From: Sulfurovum sp. 16-42-52
GTDB lineage: Bacteria > Campylobacterota > Campylobacteria > Campylobacterales > Sulfurovaceae
DNA length: 64,000 nt
NCBI GenBank assembly: GCA_002281755.1
Contig: NCHB01000002.1
Coordinates: 79,602 to 143,601, forward strand
Direction of reading: 5' to 3'
Both the position numbers and the translations under genes were made by a program. Below, piece after piece: positions 15,218 to 24,756 of the stretch. Every line of letters begins with the position of its first letter. Position 1 is the first letter of the stretch. The notes under the pieces are model-generated. The model was not told the origin of the DNA and made no database searches. It saw nothing but the letters and a program-made list of their open reading frames with translations.

Positions 15218-16300
15218 ATGATACATGAAACGTTTGTAGCATCAGATCCTAAAAGTGCCTACGAACAGGCCGTGCAAAAGTATGGAAAGGGCATCGAGCT
15301 TGTTTCGGCAAAACAGATCAAGTATGATGATGGTCATTTGCGTTGTGAAGTCATCATCTCTGTCTCACAAGAGCAGTATATGAAACAAACGATGGGTGAG
15401 GTGCCGGCAGAAGATTTTGATGGCGAGGAAAATGAAGCCCTGATGCAAGAACTCGGTGAGCTGAAAAAACAGTTAGTCCTGATGAAAGAAAATATGCTAG
15501 ATAAGGCACAAGAGAGCGTATCGCAGAAAGTAAAAAGACTTTTCATGAATAAAGGCATCACAGAGCCTTGGCTCGATGAGGTGCTTTTGTCCTTGCTTGA
15601 TAATGACATCCTTGAAGACACATCCCTTTTAGTCTCGTATCTGTTAGAGGAGATTGATGAATCGCTACAGGTACAAAAAGAGGCTTTGGACGAGCCTAAA
15701 ATCATGATGCTTGTAGGACCTACAGGAGTAGGTAAAACCACCACCATCGCTAAGCTAGCGGCTCGGTATGCTTTTTTGATGGACAGACCCTACAAAGTAG
15801 CACTGCTAAACTTGGACAGCTACAAGGTCGGTGCGTATGAGCAGCTTTCACATTATGCCGATATCATGCAGATAGAACACCTCACAGTCGAAAATCCTGA
15901 AGCATTCAAAGAGGCTTTGGAAGCGGTGGAGGGGTGTGACATCATACTGGTTGACACTGCGGGGATGTCTCCGTATGATACGCAAAAGTTTATCAAATCT
16001 GTTGAGTTTGTCCAGTCAGATGTCCCTTTGAAGATTGAAGTGAGTCTCGTGCTTGCTGCTACGGTGAAGTATGAAGATATGAAAGATATTTACAATAACT
16101 TTTCATTTTTAGGCTTGGATTCACTCATCATCAGCAAATTTGATGAAACAAAACATTTTGGAACATTGTTAAATTTTATGTTATTATATAAAACACCTAT
16201 GAGCTATTTCTCTATAGGGCAAGAGGTTCCTGATGATTTGATGCCCGCATCCAAAGAATATCTTTTGGAGAAATTTATCGGGGATCTGGATGAAGCATAA
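15218..16300 (+). CDS. flhF: Flagellar biosynthesis GTPase FlhF
   Basis: 360 aa. SRP-type GTPase that positions polar flagella. N-terminal region (1-60, VASDPKSAYEQAVQKYGKGIELVSAKQI) is the FlhF-specific domain; the NG domain has the P-loop GPTGVGKTTT (about 164-173), LDSYKVGAYEQL, the DTAGMSPYD Walker B region and the ISKFDETKHFG specificity loop (normally TKxDE). All nucleotide motifs look intact. The usual neighbour flhG does not follow; instead a SpoA-domain gene overlaps its 3' end by 11 bp. Confidence 0.92.
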   Translation: MIHETFVASDPKSAYEQAVQKYGKGIELVSAKQIKYDDGHLRCEVIISVSQEQYMKQTMGEVPAEDFDGEENEALMQELGELKKQLVLMKENMLDKAQESVSQKVKRLFMNKGITEPWLDEVLLSLLDNDILEDTSLLVSYLLEEIDESLQVQKEALDEPKIMMLVGPTGVGKTTTIAKLAARYAFLMDRPYKVALLNLDSYKVGAYEQLSHYADIMQIEHLTVENPEAFKEALEAVEGCDIILVDTAGMSPYDTQKFIKSVEFVQSDVPLKIEVSLVLAATVKYEDMKDIYNNFSFLGLDSLIISKFDETKHFGTLLNFMLLYKTPMSYFSIGQEVPDDLMPASKEYLLEKFIGDLDEA

Positions 16301-16745
16301 AACACAGGCTGTGGGCTTGTTACATATGGTTCAAGCACATGGTATGTATGATACATATACATTTGCGTTGCCTTTGGTTTGGGTCAGTAAAAAGAGGCTT
16401 AAAACCTTAGATGTAGAGGATGTTATCCTGATTGGATTGGATAGATTTAAGGGTGTGCTGGTAAAAGACGGGATGCTGTGTGCAGATGTGATTTTGGGTG
16501 CACAGGGGCTTCAAATCACACACGTGATGCAAGAAGCACTGGATTTGGAAGAGAGTAAGAAGCATGTTGCTGTGATGTTTGTGTGTGCAAACGTGAAGCT
16601 ATACAGGCTTGAAGTAGGGCAAATCATAGAGGTTACAGACCTTGAGCAGGTCGATGTGATAGCCGAAGAAAAGAAGATAGCAAAAGGATCATTGGTCTGT
16701 GTGAACAATGAGATTGCCGTGAAGATAAATAAGGTTTTGAGATGA
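16290..16745 (+). CDS. SpoA (FliM/FliN C-terminal)-like protein
   Basis: 151 aa. The last 45 residues ([27 protein letters not shown]... [12 protein letters not shown]) follow the FliN/SpoA pattern of a G-x-x-I-x-L start, a VDV strand, an IAxG turn and an IxVKI end strand. The N-terminal two thirds are not recognised. SpoA domains build the switch/C-ring or type III secretion sorting platform. Translation is coupled to flhF upstream and mnmA downstream (4-bp ATGA overlap). A switch-complex-related role is inferred from domain and context. Confidence 0.6.
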   Translation: MKHKTQAVGLLHMVQAHGMYDTYTFALPLVWVSKKRLKTLDVEDVILIGLDRFKGVLVKDGMLCADVILGAQGLQITHVMQEALDLEESKKHVAVMFVCANVKLYRLEVGQIIEVTDLEQVDVIAEEKKIAKGSLVCVNNEIAVKINKVLR

Positions 16746-17764
16746 AAAAAAAGAAAGTACTGGTAGGTATGAGTGGAGGTGTTGACTCAACCGTTACCTC
16801 CATTTTACTGCAAAAAGAAGGTTATGAGGTGGAAGGTGTGTATATGAAACTGCACCATAAACCCGGATACCATGAATCAAACTTCACCAAAGCGCAAAGA
16901 GTCGGGGCGTATTTGGGCGTGAAGGTGCATTTTTTGGATTTGAGTGAAGCATTTCATGACAATGTGTATGATTATTTTGTGCAAAGCTACAAAGAGGGAC
17001 TGACACCAAACCCCTGTGTGATGTGTAACCGTACCATTAAGTTTGGCAAGATGATCGAGTTTGCCGACTCTGTGGATGCAGATTTTGTAGCGACGGGACA
17101 TTACATCAAGTGTGACGGGGAATACATCTATACCGCGGAAGATCCTAATAAAGACCAGAGTTATTTTTTGTGTGAAGTCAAAAAAGAGGTGCTCCCACGC
17201 TTGATTTTTCCTTTGGGGACTTGGGTCAAAGAAGATGTCAAAGCGTATGCTGCAAAGATAGAGGTACTCAAAGATTTTGCGACACAAAGAGAAAGTTCGG
17301 AGATCTGTTTTGTGGAAAACACTTATGATGAGGTGCTTGCCAAACACATGGACATCGATATGCCTGGAGAGACGATAGATACAAAGGGCAATGTAGTCGG
17401 AACCCATAAAGGCTACATGCACTACACCATAGGAAAACGCAGAGGCTTTTTTGTCAATGGTGCGCATGATCCGCATTTTGTCATCGACATCAAGCCCCAA
17501 ACCAACCAAATCGTTGTAGGGACAAAAGAGATGCTTGAAGAGAGTGCCTTTGAGGTCAAGCAGATCAATCTGTTTAAAGAGCTAAAAGAGTTTACCTGTA
17601 CGGTTAAAGTCAGATACCGAACCGCCGCAGTCTCTTGCCGTGTCGTCATCGAGGGCGATAGAGCAAAAGTGCAGCTGGATGAAGCGGTATTTGGCTTGGC
17701 AAAAGGCCAGATTGCTGCGTTTTATGAAGGTGACAAATTGCTTGGTGGCGGTGTGATTTGCTAG
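16742..17764 (+). CDS. mnmA: tRNA-uridine 2-sulfurtransferase
   Basis: 340 aa. Thiolates U34 of tRNA Lys/Glu/Gln. PP-loop SGGVDST at residues 11-17; catalytic cysteine in NPCVMCN (about 90); ATGHY; DQSYFL; second catalytic cysteine in SSEICFV (about 188, usually SQD-x-CF); GKRRGFF. The C-terminal beta-barrel is present. Last gene of the coupled flhF unit; a short TAGCCA/TGGCTA hairpin (17762-17777) overlaps its stop. Confidence 0.96.
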   Translation: MKKKKVLVGMSGGVDSTVTSILLQKEGYEVEGVYMKLHHKPGYHESNFTKAQRVGAYLGVKVHFLDLSEAFHDNVYDYFVQSYKEGLTPNPCVMCNRTIKFGKMIEFADSVDADFVATGHYIKCDGEYIYTAEDPNKDQSYFLCEVKKEVLPRLIFPLGTWVKEDVKAYAAKIEVLKDFATQRESSEICFVENTYDEVLAKHMDIDMPGETIDTKGNVVGTHKGYMHYTIGKRRGFFVNGAHDPHFVIDIKPQTNQIVVGTKEMLEESAFEVKQINLFKELKEFTCTVKVRYRTAAVSCRVVIEGDRAKVQLDEAVFGLAKGQIAAFYEGDKLLGGGVIC

Positions 17765-17816
17765 CCAAAGCTGGCTAAAGTCATTTAATAGTTATAAATA
17801 TAAAAAGAGTAAGAGT

Positions 17817-18578
17817 ATGAAGAAAACCAAACCGTATCTTGTAGCATCCGCTGTAGTATTTTTGTTGTCTGCCTGTGGAGAGCCAGATGCACCCGCAGAA
17901 GAAAAATCATCCGGATTTCACACCAAAAAATCTTCTCTGTTGGTTGTTTTGGACAAAGACAAGCCCAGTAAAGAGACACGAAATGCTTATATGGATGCGT
18001 ATGTTGCCACATCGGACCTGCAGTGTCAGCAGTACCTGAGTAAATCACTTGAACCCTCTGGTGAAAGTAAAAAAGAAAATGGGCTTTACATGAGTATCTT
18101 TGACACAGCAAGTACCATCATGGGTGTCAAAACCATCACCGATGGTGCCAAAGAGATCTACAATAGTGCCAGTGAAGAGACGAAAAAAGAGACCAAAACA
18201 GCCTACGCAAAAGCACTTTCACCTGAGATCAAACGTGGTGTTGAGCTGGCAAGAGAAGAGTACGCAAAAACAAAACTCTACACCAAAAAGTACAAACTCA
18301 TCGAGAGTTACACCTACCCGATGTTAGAGCAGGATCTCAAAACCTACGATAAACTCTGCAATCATGAAGTAGGACTGCTTGAAATCAACAAAGCGCTCAA
18401 AAAAATGCAAAAAAGACCCGCCAACACACCGGCACCTTTTACTTCCAAAGTAGAGATAGACCCTGCTGTCATTGCTAGCAAAGTTGAAAAAGTAAACAAA
18501 GAAGCTGAAGCTAAAATCAATGAAGCCGCACCTAAAGTAAATGCAGAATCGAATGCAACGAGTGCTGTGGCACTCTAA
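17817..18578 (+). CDS. Hypothetical lipoprotein
   Basis: 253 aa. The lipobox LLSAC at residues 16-20 marks a lipoprotein signal peptide. The mature protein is rich in Lys and Glu with long predicted helices, two cysteines (about 63 and 182) that could form a disulfide, and an Ala/Glu/Asn-rich C-terminal tail. No known domain. It stands alone between mnmA and the MotA-like operon. An envelope structural or stress role is possible but unsupported. Confidence 0.7.
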   Translation: MKKTKPYLVASAVVFLLSACGEPDAPAEEKSSGFHTKKSSLLVVLDKDKPSKETRNAYMDAYVATSDLQCQQYLSKSLEPSGESKKENGLYMSIFDTASTIMGVKTITDGAKEIYNSASEETKKETKTAYAKALSPEIKRGVELAREEYAKTKLYTKKYKLIESYTYPMLEQDLKTYDKLCNHEVGLLEINKALKKMQKRPANTPAPFTSKVEIDPAVIASKVEKVNKEAEAKINEAAPKVNAESNATSAVAL

Positions 18579-18668
18579 AGTGCTGATTGGGTAGTATGTT
18601 ATGGGTGGGCAGAATACTTGGATGTAAATTTGCCAATAAAGTAAACATCATCATTTAACCATTTTAGA

Positions 18669-18674
18669 TATAAT
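18669..18674 (+). promoter_or_regulatory. -10 element for the MotA-like operon
   Basis: TATAAT within AGATATAATCAG, 30 bp before the ATG at 18704; no -35 recognised. Confidence 0.5.
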
Positions 18675-18703
18675 CAGTCAATTCATTCTATCTAGGATAT
18701 CTT

Positions 18704-19810
18704 ATGCAACCTTTTGATAAACAGACCACCACTTCATGCACGTCGCACTCCTTTGCAATACTGCTTTTGCCTTTTTTATTTTTGCTGGGTATTGTGCTTT
18801 CATACATAGGCATTTTCCCTGTCACGGTTGAGATACATACCTTGGTGATTGTGACGTTTATCTTTGTGGTTTTTGCTTTGTTTGTCAAACATAATGCCAA
18901 TTATGCGGTGTGTCACATCACCGGCTCGTTTTTTACGATGGAAGAGGATTTACAGTCAGCCTTACGTGAGAATGCATTGACCATCATGGGAAAAACCAAG
19001 TCCACTTTGCATATCAAAGATTTTATCACCGAGTATTATCAGGATATACGCAATGATAATTTTGCCCGTGTTGCGCCTTCTGTGTTTCCGATGCTGGGTA
19101 TTTTGGGTACGTTTGTTGCGATTGCTATCTCTATGCCTGATTTTACAGTCAAAGATATGGCGTCACTTGACCGTGAGATATCGATATTGCTTTCGGGTGT
19201 AGGTACAGCTTTTTATGCCTCGATTTACGGTATCTTTCTTTCACTGATTTGGACGTATTTTGAAAAAAGAGGTATTGCCAAGATCGACAAACAGCTGTTC
19301 AATCTGGAAAAACTCTACGGTCAGCGTGTATGGAAAAAGTCCGAACTCATAAAACATGAGCATATGCAAAGTGAACTCAAAGATCAGCAGATCGTTAGAA
19401 CGCTCAAAGAAACCTTCAATATGGACTTCATCAAAGAGCTGAATGACCAGTATCTGAAAAACTTCACCACCATCATCCATGACACCACGAACTCTTTTAC
19501 CAAACTCACCGTACATATGCAGGAAGCCTCTTCAGAGCTGCGCGATACACTGGAAAACATACACATCAGACAGCAAAGCATCACCGCGGTGGATACGATA
19601 GAGAGAAATATAGAAGGCTTTAACAGTAATGCGTATAGTCTTCAGCAGACCATGGAGCGATTTGATGAGAGTGTGGATCATACCTTTGTGAAGATCGATG
19701 AGGAGTTGGGACAGGCTGTGGAGAAGCTGGCTGATTTTTCACAACTGCTTTTGAAGCAGAACCAAGAACTACTTGAGGCGTTACGTACACTCAAAGAACG
19801 AGAAAAGTAA
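18704..19810 (+). CDS. MotA/TolQ/ExbB-like proton channel protein
   Basis: 368 aa. Four membrane segments (about 17-38, 47-66, 123-145, 165-190) with the channel signature VAPSVFPMLGILGTFVAIAISM and GVGTAFYASIYGIFLSLIWTYFEKRG, as in MotA and TolQ. A long cytoplasmic coiled-coil tail (about 200-368) replaces the usual short end. The next gene encodes the expected MotB-like partner. Such pairs energise rotary or force-generating units with the proton gradient. The long tail and the partner arrangement recall ZorA of Zorya defence, but no zorC/D/E gene follows. Confidence 0.85.
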   Translation: MQPFDKQTTTSCTSHSFAILLLPFLFLLGIVLSYIGIFPVTVEIHTLVIVTFIFVVFALFVKHNANYAVCHITGSFFTMEEDLQSALRENALTIMGKTKSTLHIKDFITEYYQDIRNDNFARVAPSVFPMLGILGTFVAIAISMPDFTVKDMASLDREISILLSGVGTAFYASIYGIFLSLIWTYFEKRGIAKIDKQLFNLEKLYGQRVWKKSELIKHEHMQSELKDQQIVRTLKETFNMDFIKELNDQYLKNFTTIIHDTTNSFTKLTVHMQEASSELRDTLENIHIRQQSITAVDTIERNIEGFNSNAYSLQQTMERFDESVDHTFVKIDEELGQAVEKLADFSQLLLKQNQELLEALRTLKEREK

Positions 19811-19814
19811 GACG

Positions 19815-20927
19815 ATGTTTAAACAAAACAGTGCCAATGAAGAGAGTAATTTTTGGATCTCTTATGCAGACCTTATGGCAGGGTTACTCTTTGTGTTTAT
19901 CTTGCTTATCGGTGCGATTGTATCGAAGTCTGTGATTTTGAAGTCGGAGTTACACAGCAAAGAAGAAGCGTTGCTGGGCTTGTCTAAAACACTCAAAAAC
20001 AAAGAAGATGCGCTGGATGAACTAGGCAAGAGTCTAGCAAAAAGCAACGCACTGGTAAGCGAAAAAGACAGTACACTCTCAGAGAACGAGAGAGTCCTGA
20101 AGCTCAAACTTGATGAGATAGACAAGCTCAATAAACTTTTGCTCGAAGCCAATACCAAACACGACATGCTGAGCAATAAAATCATCATCGTTCAAGACCT
20201 GCTTAATAAAAATCAGGAAGAGCTAGAGAAAAACAAAAAGAGCCTCAAAGACTATGAAGGTAAAGTACTCATCCTCTCTAATGACTTGAGCAAAGAAAAG
20301 GATGCGGTTAAACTCAAAGATGAAAAGCTTCTGGCACTGCTCAATGCCATGGATGAGAGCAAAACCAAGTATGATGAACTGGTGGCAAAATTGCAGGCAC
20401 AAAAAGCCAAGATCAAGTCGCTTACGGGTATCAAGTTGCAGGTTATAGCAGCACTCAAAGAGACTCTGGGCGATAAAATCGATATCGATAAAAAAACAGG
20501 TTCACTGAGGCTGGCTTCAAATATCCTCTTTGGCGTGGGTGATGCGGCACTCAAACCTGAGTCCAAGGCAGAGCTGAAAAAGGCTTTTGAAGAGTATATC
20601 GGTGCGTTGGTGAACAACAAAGAGATCAGACCGCATCTTGACAAGATTATCATCGAAGGGCACACTGACAGTGACGGTACCTACATCTATAACCTAAAAC
20701 TCTCACAAGACAGAGCTTTGGCGGTGATGGAGTATCTGCTGACTTTGGACTTTAGTAAAAAACACAATATACGGCCTATGATGATCGCTTCAGGAAGAGC
20801 ATATCTGGATCCTGTGAGCAAAAATGGTGTAGAAGACAAAAATGCCTCAAGACGTATCGAGATCAAGTTTAGACTCAAAAATGAAGATGCGATGCAAGAG
20901 ATAGAGAAGGTGCTGGATGCAAAGTGA
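19815..20927 (+). CDS. MotB-like/OmpA-family peptidoglycan-binding protein
   Basis: 370 aa from the ATG at 19815, 4 bp after the channel gene. Short cytoplasmic N-terminus, one membrane segment (about 17-39, with Asp20 in SYADLMAGLL at the position of the MotB proton-carrying Asp), a very long periplasmic coiled coil (about 45-195) and a C-terminal OmpA domain (about 225-355) with the peptidoglycan-binding signature EGHTDSDGTYIYNLKLSQDRA and NASRRIEIKF. It should form a stator-like unit with the upstream protein. The coiled coil is much longer than in flagellar MotB. Confidence 0.87.
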   Translation: MFKQNSANEESNFWISYADLMAGLLFVFILLIGAIVSKSVILKSELHSKEEALLGLSKTLKNKEDALDELGKSLAKSNALVSEKDSTLSENERVLKLKLDEIDKLNKLLLEANTKHDMLSNKIIIVQDLLNKNQEELEKNKKSLKDYEGKVLILSNDLSKEKDAVKLKDEKLLALLNAMDESKTKYDELVAKLQAQKAKIKSLTGIKLQVIAALKETLGDKIDIDKKTGSLRLASNILFGVGDAALKPESKAELKKAFEEYIGALVNNKEIRPHLDKIIIEGHTDSDGTYIYNLKLSQDRALAVMEYLLTLDFSKKHNIRPMMIASGRAYLDPVSKNGVEDKNASRRIEIKFRLKNEDAMQEIEKVLDAK

Positions 20928-21078
20928 TTTTAATCCAATTCGTCTTAAAAAAGCCAATGCCAAACTGGGCAGGCTTCTGCACCCGATTCATACACCTACT
21001 GAGCCTATGGAAGAGTCTATCATCGTACCCACAGTGATACCATGGTGGAAAAAGTTACTCAGGGCATTGGGGTTTTAG
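20917..21078 (+). CDS. 53-aa protein, third gene of the MotA/OmpA-like operon
   Basis: ATG at 20917 overlaps the preceding gene by 11 bp and has AGAAGG at 6-nt spacing. The product begins MQSDFNPIRLKKANAKLGRL and ends WWKKLLRALGF, a likely amphipathic or membrane-tethering C-terminus. There is no cysteine and no known domain. Position, ribosome site and overlap support translation. It may be an assembly factor, plug or activator of the motor-like pair. Confidence 0.65.
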   Translation: MQSDFNPIRLKKANAKLGRLLHPIHTPTEPMEESIIVPTVIPWWKKLLRALGF

Positions 21079-21110
21079 TTTTATTTTTGATCGGGTTTCA
21101 CATTCATTTC

Positions 21111-21130
21111 ATACAATTGATGTATTGTAT
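21111..21130 (+). promoter_or_regulatory. Palindrome upstream of the zincin lipoprotein
   Basis: ATACAAT (21111-21117) and ATTGTAT (21124-21130) form a perfect 7-bp inverted repeat with a 6-nt spacer, 26 bp before the ATG, next to a TATATT -10-like hexamer. Possible operator. Confidence 0.4.
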
Positions 21131-21156
21131 ATTTTAAAATCAAGGGAAGGATTGAG

Positions 21157-22710
21157 ATGCGTTTTACTATTTTATTGAGACTATCGGTGCTTGTGCTGAT
21201 TGCATTAAATGGCTGTGGGGGAGGTAGTAGTACATCCACCAGCGTAGCAGATAGTACCGCTTTGGTCACCGTGTCGGGTATTATTACCTATGACAAGGTA
21301 CATCCCAATAGTGATTATGTGGGCTTGGATTATACCCATATCACTCAAGAGGCAGCAAAAGCCATTCAGGTTGATGCAGTAGATACCAATAATCAAATCA
21401 TCGCCACGACAACGACAGATAGTGCAGGCAGGTATGCTCTATCTGTGCCGGTCAACACGCAGCTTAAGATACGTGCATCAGCCAAAATGCTTAAAGCCGG
21501 TACCCCAAACTGGAATGTAGCTGTAATAGATCAGAGCAATGCCAATGCGCTCTACGTTATGGAAGGTGCTTTTGCTTCATCAGGTACGGCAGATAGCCAA
21601 CGTACTTTAAATGCCCCGTCTGGTTGGGGTGGTAGTAGTTATACCGGTACAAGAACGGCTGCGCCTTTTGCGATGCTCGATACGATTTATGCTTCGATGC
21701 AAAAAGTATTGGAAGCAGATGCGGGGGCTGTTTTTCCTCCTTTGCTTGTCAATTGGTATGCAGGGAGTGTGGAGGGTACCTATTATAGTGATGGAGGGTT
21801 GTATATTTTTGGTGATGAAGATTTTGATACGGATGAATATGATGACCATGTCATCGCCCATGAATGGGGACATTACTATGAAGATAAATTTTCACGTACT
21901 GACAGCATAGGAGGAGCGCACAGTGAGGAAGACACCTTAGATATACGTGTTGCTTTTTCTGAAGGCTGGGGAAATGCTTTTTCAGCTATGGCATTAGAAC
22001 ATCCTGTTTATTTTGACACGTTTGATGCTAAGCAGGCAAACGGTTTTAACTTTAATGTTGAATCAGGAACATCGACTACTAGAGGGTGGTATAACGAATC
22101 CTCGATACAGCGCATTTTGTATGATGTGTATGATGATGTTGAGGATGGGGTAGATAGTTTGAGTTTTGGATTTGCACCTATCCATCAGGTATTGACTGGA
22201 GCGCAAAAGACAACGCCTGCATTTACGAGTCTTTTTACGTTTATCACCGCATTAAAAGCTGAAAACAGTGTTAGTGGTGAAGCTATAGATGCTTTGGTGT
22301 TTGATGAAAATATAACTACCATTACCAATATTTATGGTACAGAAAGAGTCAAAAATCCTTACAGCAATCTGACGTTGGGTACTCCACTGTCCCTTCAGAC
22401 TTCCACAACATATGGCATCTATAATACTTTGGATAATCGTAAATATGTGAGGTTTACCATCGCTACTGCAGGGACATATACCATCACAGTGACACAAACA
22501 AACGGCTCAGACGGCTCAAACGCTGATCCTGATTTTGATATTTATGCTACTGCTTCATTTCAGAGGATTGGATTTTCTTGGAGCGAGGTAGTAGGAAGCG
22601 AGCAAAGCAGTGTGAGTTTGAGTGCAGGTGAGTATCTGCTTGATGTATCTGATTTTAATGATGTTGAAAATGCGACATTTAATGTCACAGTTAACCTTAA
22701 GGTAAATTAG
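21157..22710 (+). CDS. Zinc metalloprotease-like lipoprotein
   Basis: 517 aa. Lipobox LNGC at about residues 17-20, then a Gly/Ser/Thr linker. A carboxypeptidase-regulatory-like beta domain seems to occupy about 35-130. The catalytic zincin motif HEWGH is at 235-239, with the probable third ligand in SEGWGNAF (Glu269), a gluzincin layout. The last 110 residues (YVRFTIATAGTYTITVT... AGEYLLDVSDF) resemble a bacterial pre-peptidase C-terminal domain. Likely an outer-membrane or surface-anchored protease. The gene is followed 13 bp later by a small secreted protein. Confidence 0.75.
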   Translation: MRFTILLRLSVLVLIALNGCGGGSSTSTSVADSTALVTVSGIITYDKVHPNSDYVGLDYTHITQEAAKAIQVDAVDTNNQIIATTTTDSAGRYALSVPVNTQLKIRASAKMLKAGTPNWNVAVIDQSNANALYVMEGAFASSGTADSQRTLNAPSGWGGSSYTGTRTAAPFAMLDTIYASMQKVLEADAGAVFPPLLVNWYAGSVEGTYYSDGGLYIFGDEDFDTDEYDDHVIAHEWGHYYEDKFSRTDSIGGAHSEEDTLDIRVAFSEGWGNAFSAMALEHPVYFDTFDAKQANGFNFNVESGTSTTRGWYNESSIQRILYDVYDDVEDGVDSLSFGFAPIHQVLTGAQKTTPAFTSLFTFITALKAENSVSGEAIDALVFDENITTITNIYGTERVKNPYSNLTLGTPLSLQTSTTYGIYNTLDNRKYVRFTIATAGTYTITVTQTNGSDGSNADPDFDIYATASFQRIGFSWSEVVGSEQSSVSLSAGEYLLDVSDFNDVENATFNVTVNLKVN

Positions 22711-22723
22711 AAAGGAAAAAGCT

Positions 22724-23242
22724 ATGAAACGATTGTATATATTTGGTATTTTGTTATTGGTATTTTCACATGCTGTTGGAGCTGAGATCAAAGAGCCTGT
22801 TTCCCAAAAATCACATGTCGCAAAGTGCATCAAGCCGGGTGCACCGGTACAGATACACTATACATCTGAACCTATAGATGTCGGTGCGGTGGGCAAAGTA
22901 GATATTGTTTTGACAACACAGGTCGTGGAAGGCACAATGAAAGTAGTGGTAAAAACAGATAAAGGACTTGATGAGGTCACAGGGCTAGAGAAACCTCTTT
23001 TCTTTGAACTTGGCAAGAATGATACGAAGGAATACCCCTTGCAGGTGGAAGTCTCTTCGTCGCAAGATGGCTTGTACTATGTGAAGCTGATTGTTTCCAT
23101 CAAAGGTCACGGTATGAGAGCTTTTGCGGTGCCCGTGTATGTGGGTGATGGGGTATCTAAAGCAGAGAAAAAACCTGTAGAAAAAACCTCAAGCGGGGAG
23201 GCTATCTCTGTTTCTGCTGCACAGGAGAGCATAGAGGAGTAA
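22724..23242 (+). CDS. Hypothetical secreted protein
   Basis: 172 aa. Signal peptide of about 20 residues (VGA-EI). The mature part looks like a single beta-sandwich (alternating strand pattern VDIVLTTQVVEGTMKVVVKTDKG, YYVKLIVSI) with a low-complexity acidic C-terminal tail. One cysteine at about 35. AAAGGAAAAAGCT precedes the ATG. Probably co-transcribed with the zincin lipoprotein. Unknown function. Confidence 0.65.
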   Translation: MKRLYIFGILLLVFSHAVGAEIKEPVSQKSHVAKCIKPGAPVQIHYTSEPIDVGAVGKVDIVLTTQVVEGTMKVVVKTDKGLDEVTGLEKPLFFELGKNDTKEYPLQVEVSSSQDGLYYVKLIVSIKGHGMRAFAVPVYVGDGVSKAEKKPVEKTSSGEAISVSAAQESIEE

Positions 23243-23255
23243 TCCGCTATGCAGA

Positions 23256-24524
23256 CTATTTACTCTCTTTTTTTCGACTGATTTTTGCGCCCAAGGCGGA
23301 GAGTTTGCCCTCTAGGTTCTCGTAACCACGATCAAGATGGTAGATACGGCGTACTTTGGTTGTGCCTTCAGCAACTAAGCCAGCAAGTACAAGTGCAGAA
23401 CTTGCTCTAAGGTCTGTTGCCATGACATCTGCACCGTAGAGTTTCTCTACGCCTTTCACTGCTGAGACAGAACCTTTGAGCCAAATGTCTGCACCCAAAC
23501 GGTTGAGTTCGCTTACATGCATAAAACGGTTTTCAAAGAGACGCTCTTCGATAACGCTTTCACCTTTTGCGATAGACGCTACCGCCATAAACTGTGCCTG
23601 CATATCTGTAGGAAACCCAGGGTACTCGATGGTGATGAGATTGACAGGCATGAGTGTGGAAGCAGGGTGGATGGTAATGGTGTCATCTGTCAAATCAAAA
23701 GTACATCCCATGTGTTCGAGTTTATCGATAGAGGCACGGATATGTTTGTGATTGACCTTTTTAAGGGTAATGCTTGAGTTGGTAATGGCTCCAGCACACA
23801 GATACGTCCCCGCTTCGATACGGTCAGGGATGATATCCACTGTTTTAAATGCGAGTGCTTTACCGCCTGTACCTTCGATGCAGAGTTCGCTGCTGCCTAT
23901 GCCTTCTATCTTGACGCCTGCATCGCGTATCATCTCACAAAGCTGTACGACTTCAGGCTCTTTTGCTGCGTTGATGATGGTGGTGGTACCGTGTGCCAAT
24001 GCCGCTGCCATAACGATGTTTTCTGTACCTGTCACAGTGATTTTGTCAAAAACGATTTTGGCACCATGCAGTCCTTTTGGCGCTTCTGCACGCACATAAC
24101 CGCCTTTTATTTCGATGTGTGCACCCATGGCTTCAAGTGCTTTGAGATGCAGGTCTATAGGGCGCTGTCCGATGGCACACCCTCCTGGCAAAGAGACTTC
24201 ACATTCACCAAATCGTGCAAGCAAAGGACCTAAAACCAAAATAGAAGCTCTCATTTGAGAGACGATTTCATAAACTGCTTTGGTTGAATTGATCTGCGCA
24301 TTGTTGATGTGTGCTACAGTGTCAGTATGCTCGACTTCTCCTCCAAGCATGGTAAGAAGCTTGAGTAGGGTGCGTATGTCCACCACATTGGGAAGGTTTG
24401 TCAATGTGACTGCTTTGTCACTCAGTATGGTAGCTGCAATAATCGGAAGCGCAGCATTTTTCGCCCCGCTGATAGTAACGCTTCCGCTTAAGGTGTTGCC
24501 GCCGATGATCTCTAAATAATCCAT
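23256..24524 (-). CDS. murA: UDP-N-acetylglucosamine 1-carboxyvinyltransferase
   Basis: 422 aa, full length. Transfers enolpyruvate from PEP to UDP-GlcNAc, the first committed step of peptidoglycan synthesis. [20 protein letters not shown] at the N-terminus, Cys116 in the [10 protein letters not shown] loop (the fosfomycin target, so no resistance-type Asp here), and the C-terminal [19 protein letters not shown] box are all present. Monocistronic; divergent from an unknown gene at 24757. Confidence 0.97.
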   Translation of the reverse strand: MDYLEIIGGNTLSGSVTISGAKNAALPIIAATILSDKAVTLTNLPNVVDIRTLLKLLTMLGGEVEHTDTVAHINNAQINSTKAVYEIVSQMRASILVLGPLLARFGECEVSLPGGCAIGQRPIDLHLKALEAMGAHIEIKGGYVRAEAPKGLHGAKIVFDKITVTGTENIVMAAALAHGTTTIINAAKEPEVVQLCEMIRDAGVKIEGIGSSELCIEGTGGKALAFKTVDIIPDRIEAGTYLCAGAITNSSITLKKVNHKHIRASIDKLEHMGCTFDLTDDTITIHPASTLMPVNLITIEYPGFPTDMQAQFMAVASIAKGESVIEERLFENRFMHVSELNRLGADIWLKGSVSAVKGVEKLYGADVMATDLRASSALVLAGLVAEGTTKVRRIYHLDRGYENLEGKLSALGAKISRKKESK

Positions 24525-24605
24525 GTATGATAGTCCTAAAATATTTGATTGATATGTTTCTTTATTTTAGCTAAAAATCGATTAGAGCTCACAGATAACT
24601 ATTTT

Positions 24606-24688
24606 TTGACAAAAATTTGACAATAATATTGTTTAATATCCAAAATTTAACATTAAAAAATAAAAAATTTGATATTATTCACTATAAT
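24606..24688 (+). promoter_or_regulatory. AT-rich promoter region of the 24757 gene
   Basis: Two TTGACA hexamers (24606-24611, 24617-24622) and a TATAAT (24683-24688) lie in very AT-rich DNA, but none are at standard spacing to one another. The TATAAT, 69 bp before the ATG, is the most likely -10. The rest of the 232-bp gap holds nothing else I can identify. Confidence 0.35.
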
Positions 24689-24756
24689 ACATGAGGATTT
24701 TGTATATTAATCAATATGCTTCAACATTCATTGTGTAGTATCTCAAAAGGAAAACC

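Noticed and set aside
18704..20927. A Zorya anti-phage system.
   Set aside because: The ZorA/ZorB-like pair is there, but no zorC, zorD (helicase-nuclease) or zorE (HNH) follows; the next genes are a 53-aa protein and a lipoprotein protease. The helicase at 25791 is a standard UvrD type far away.
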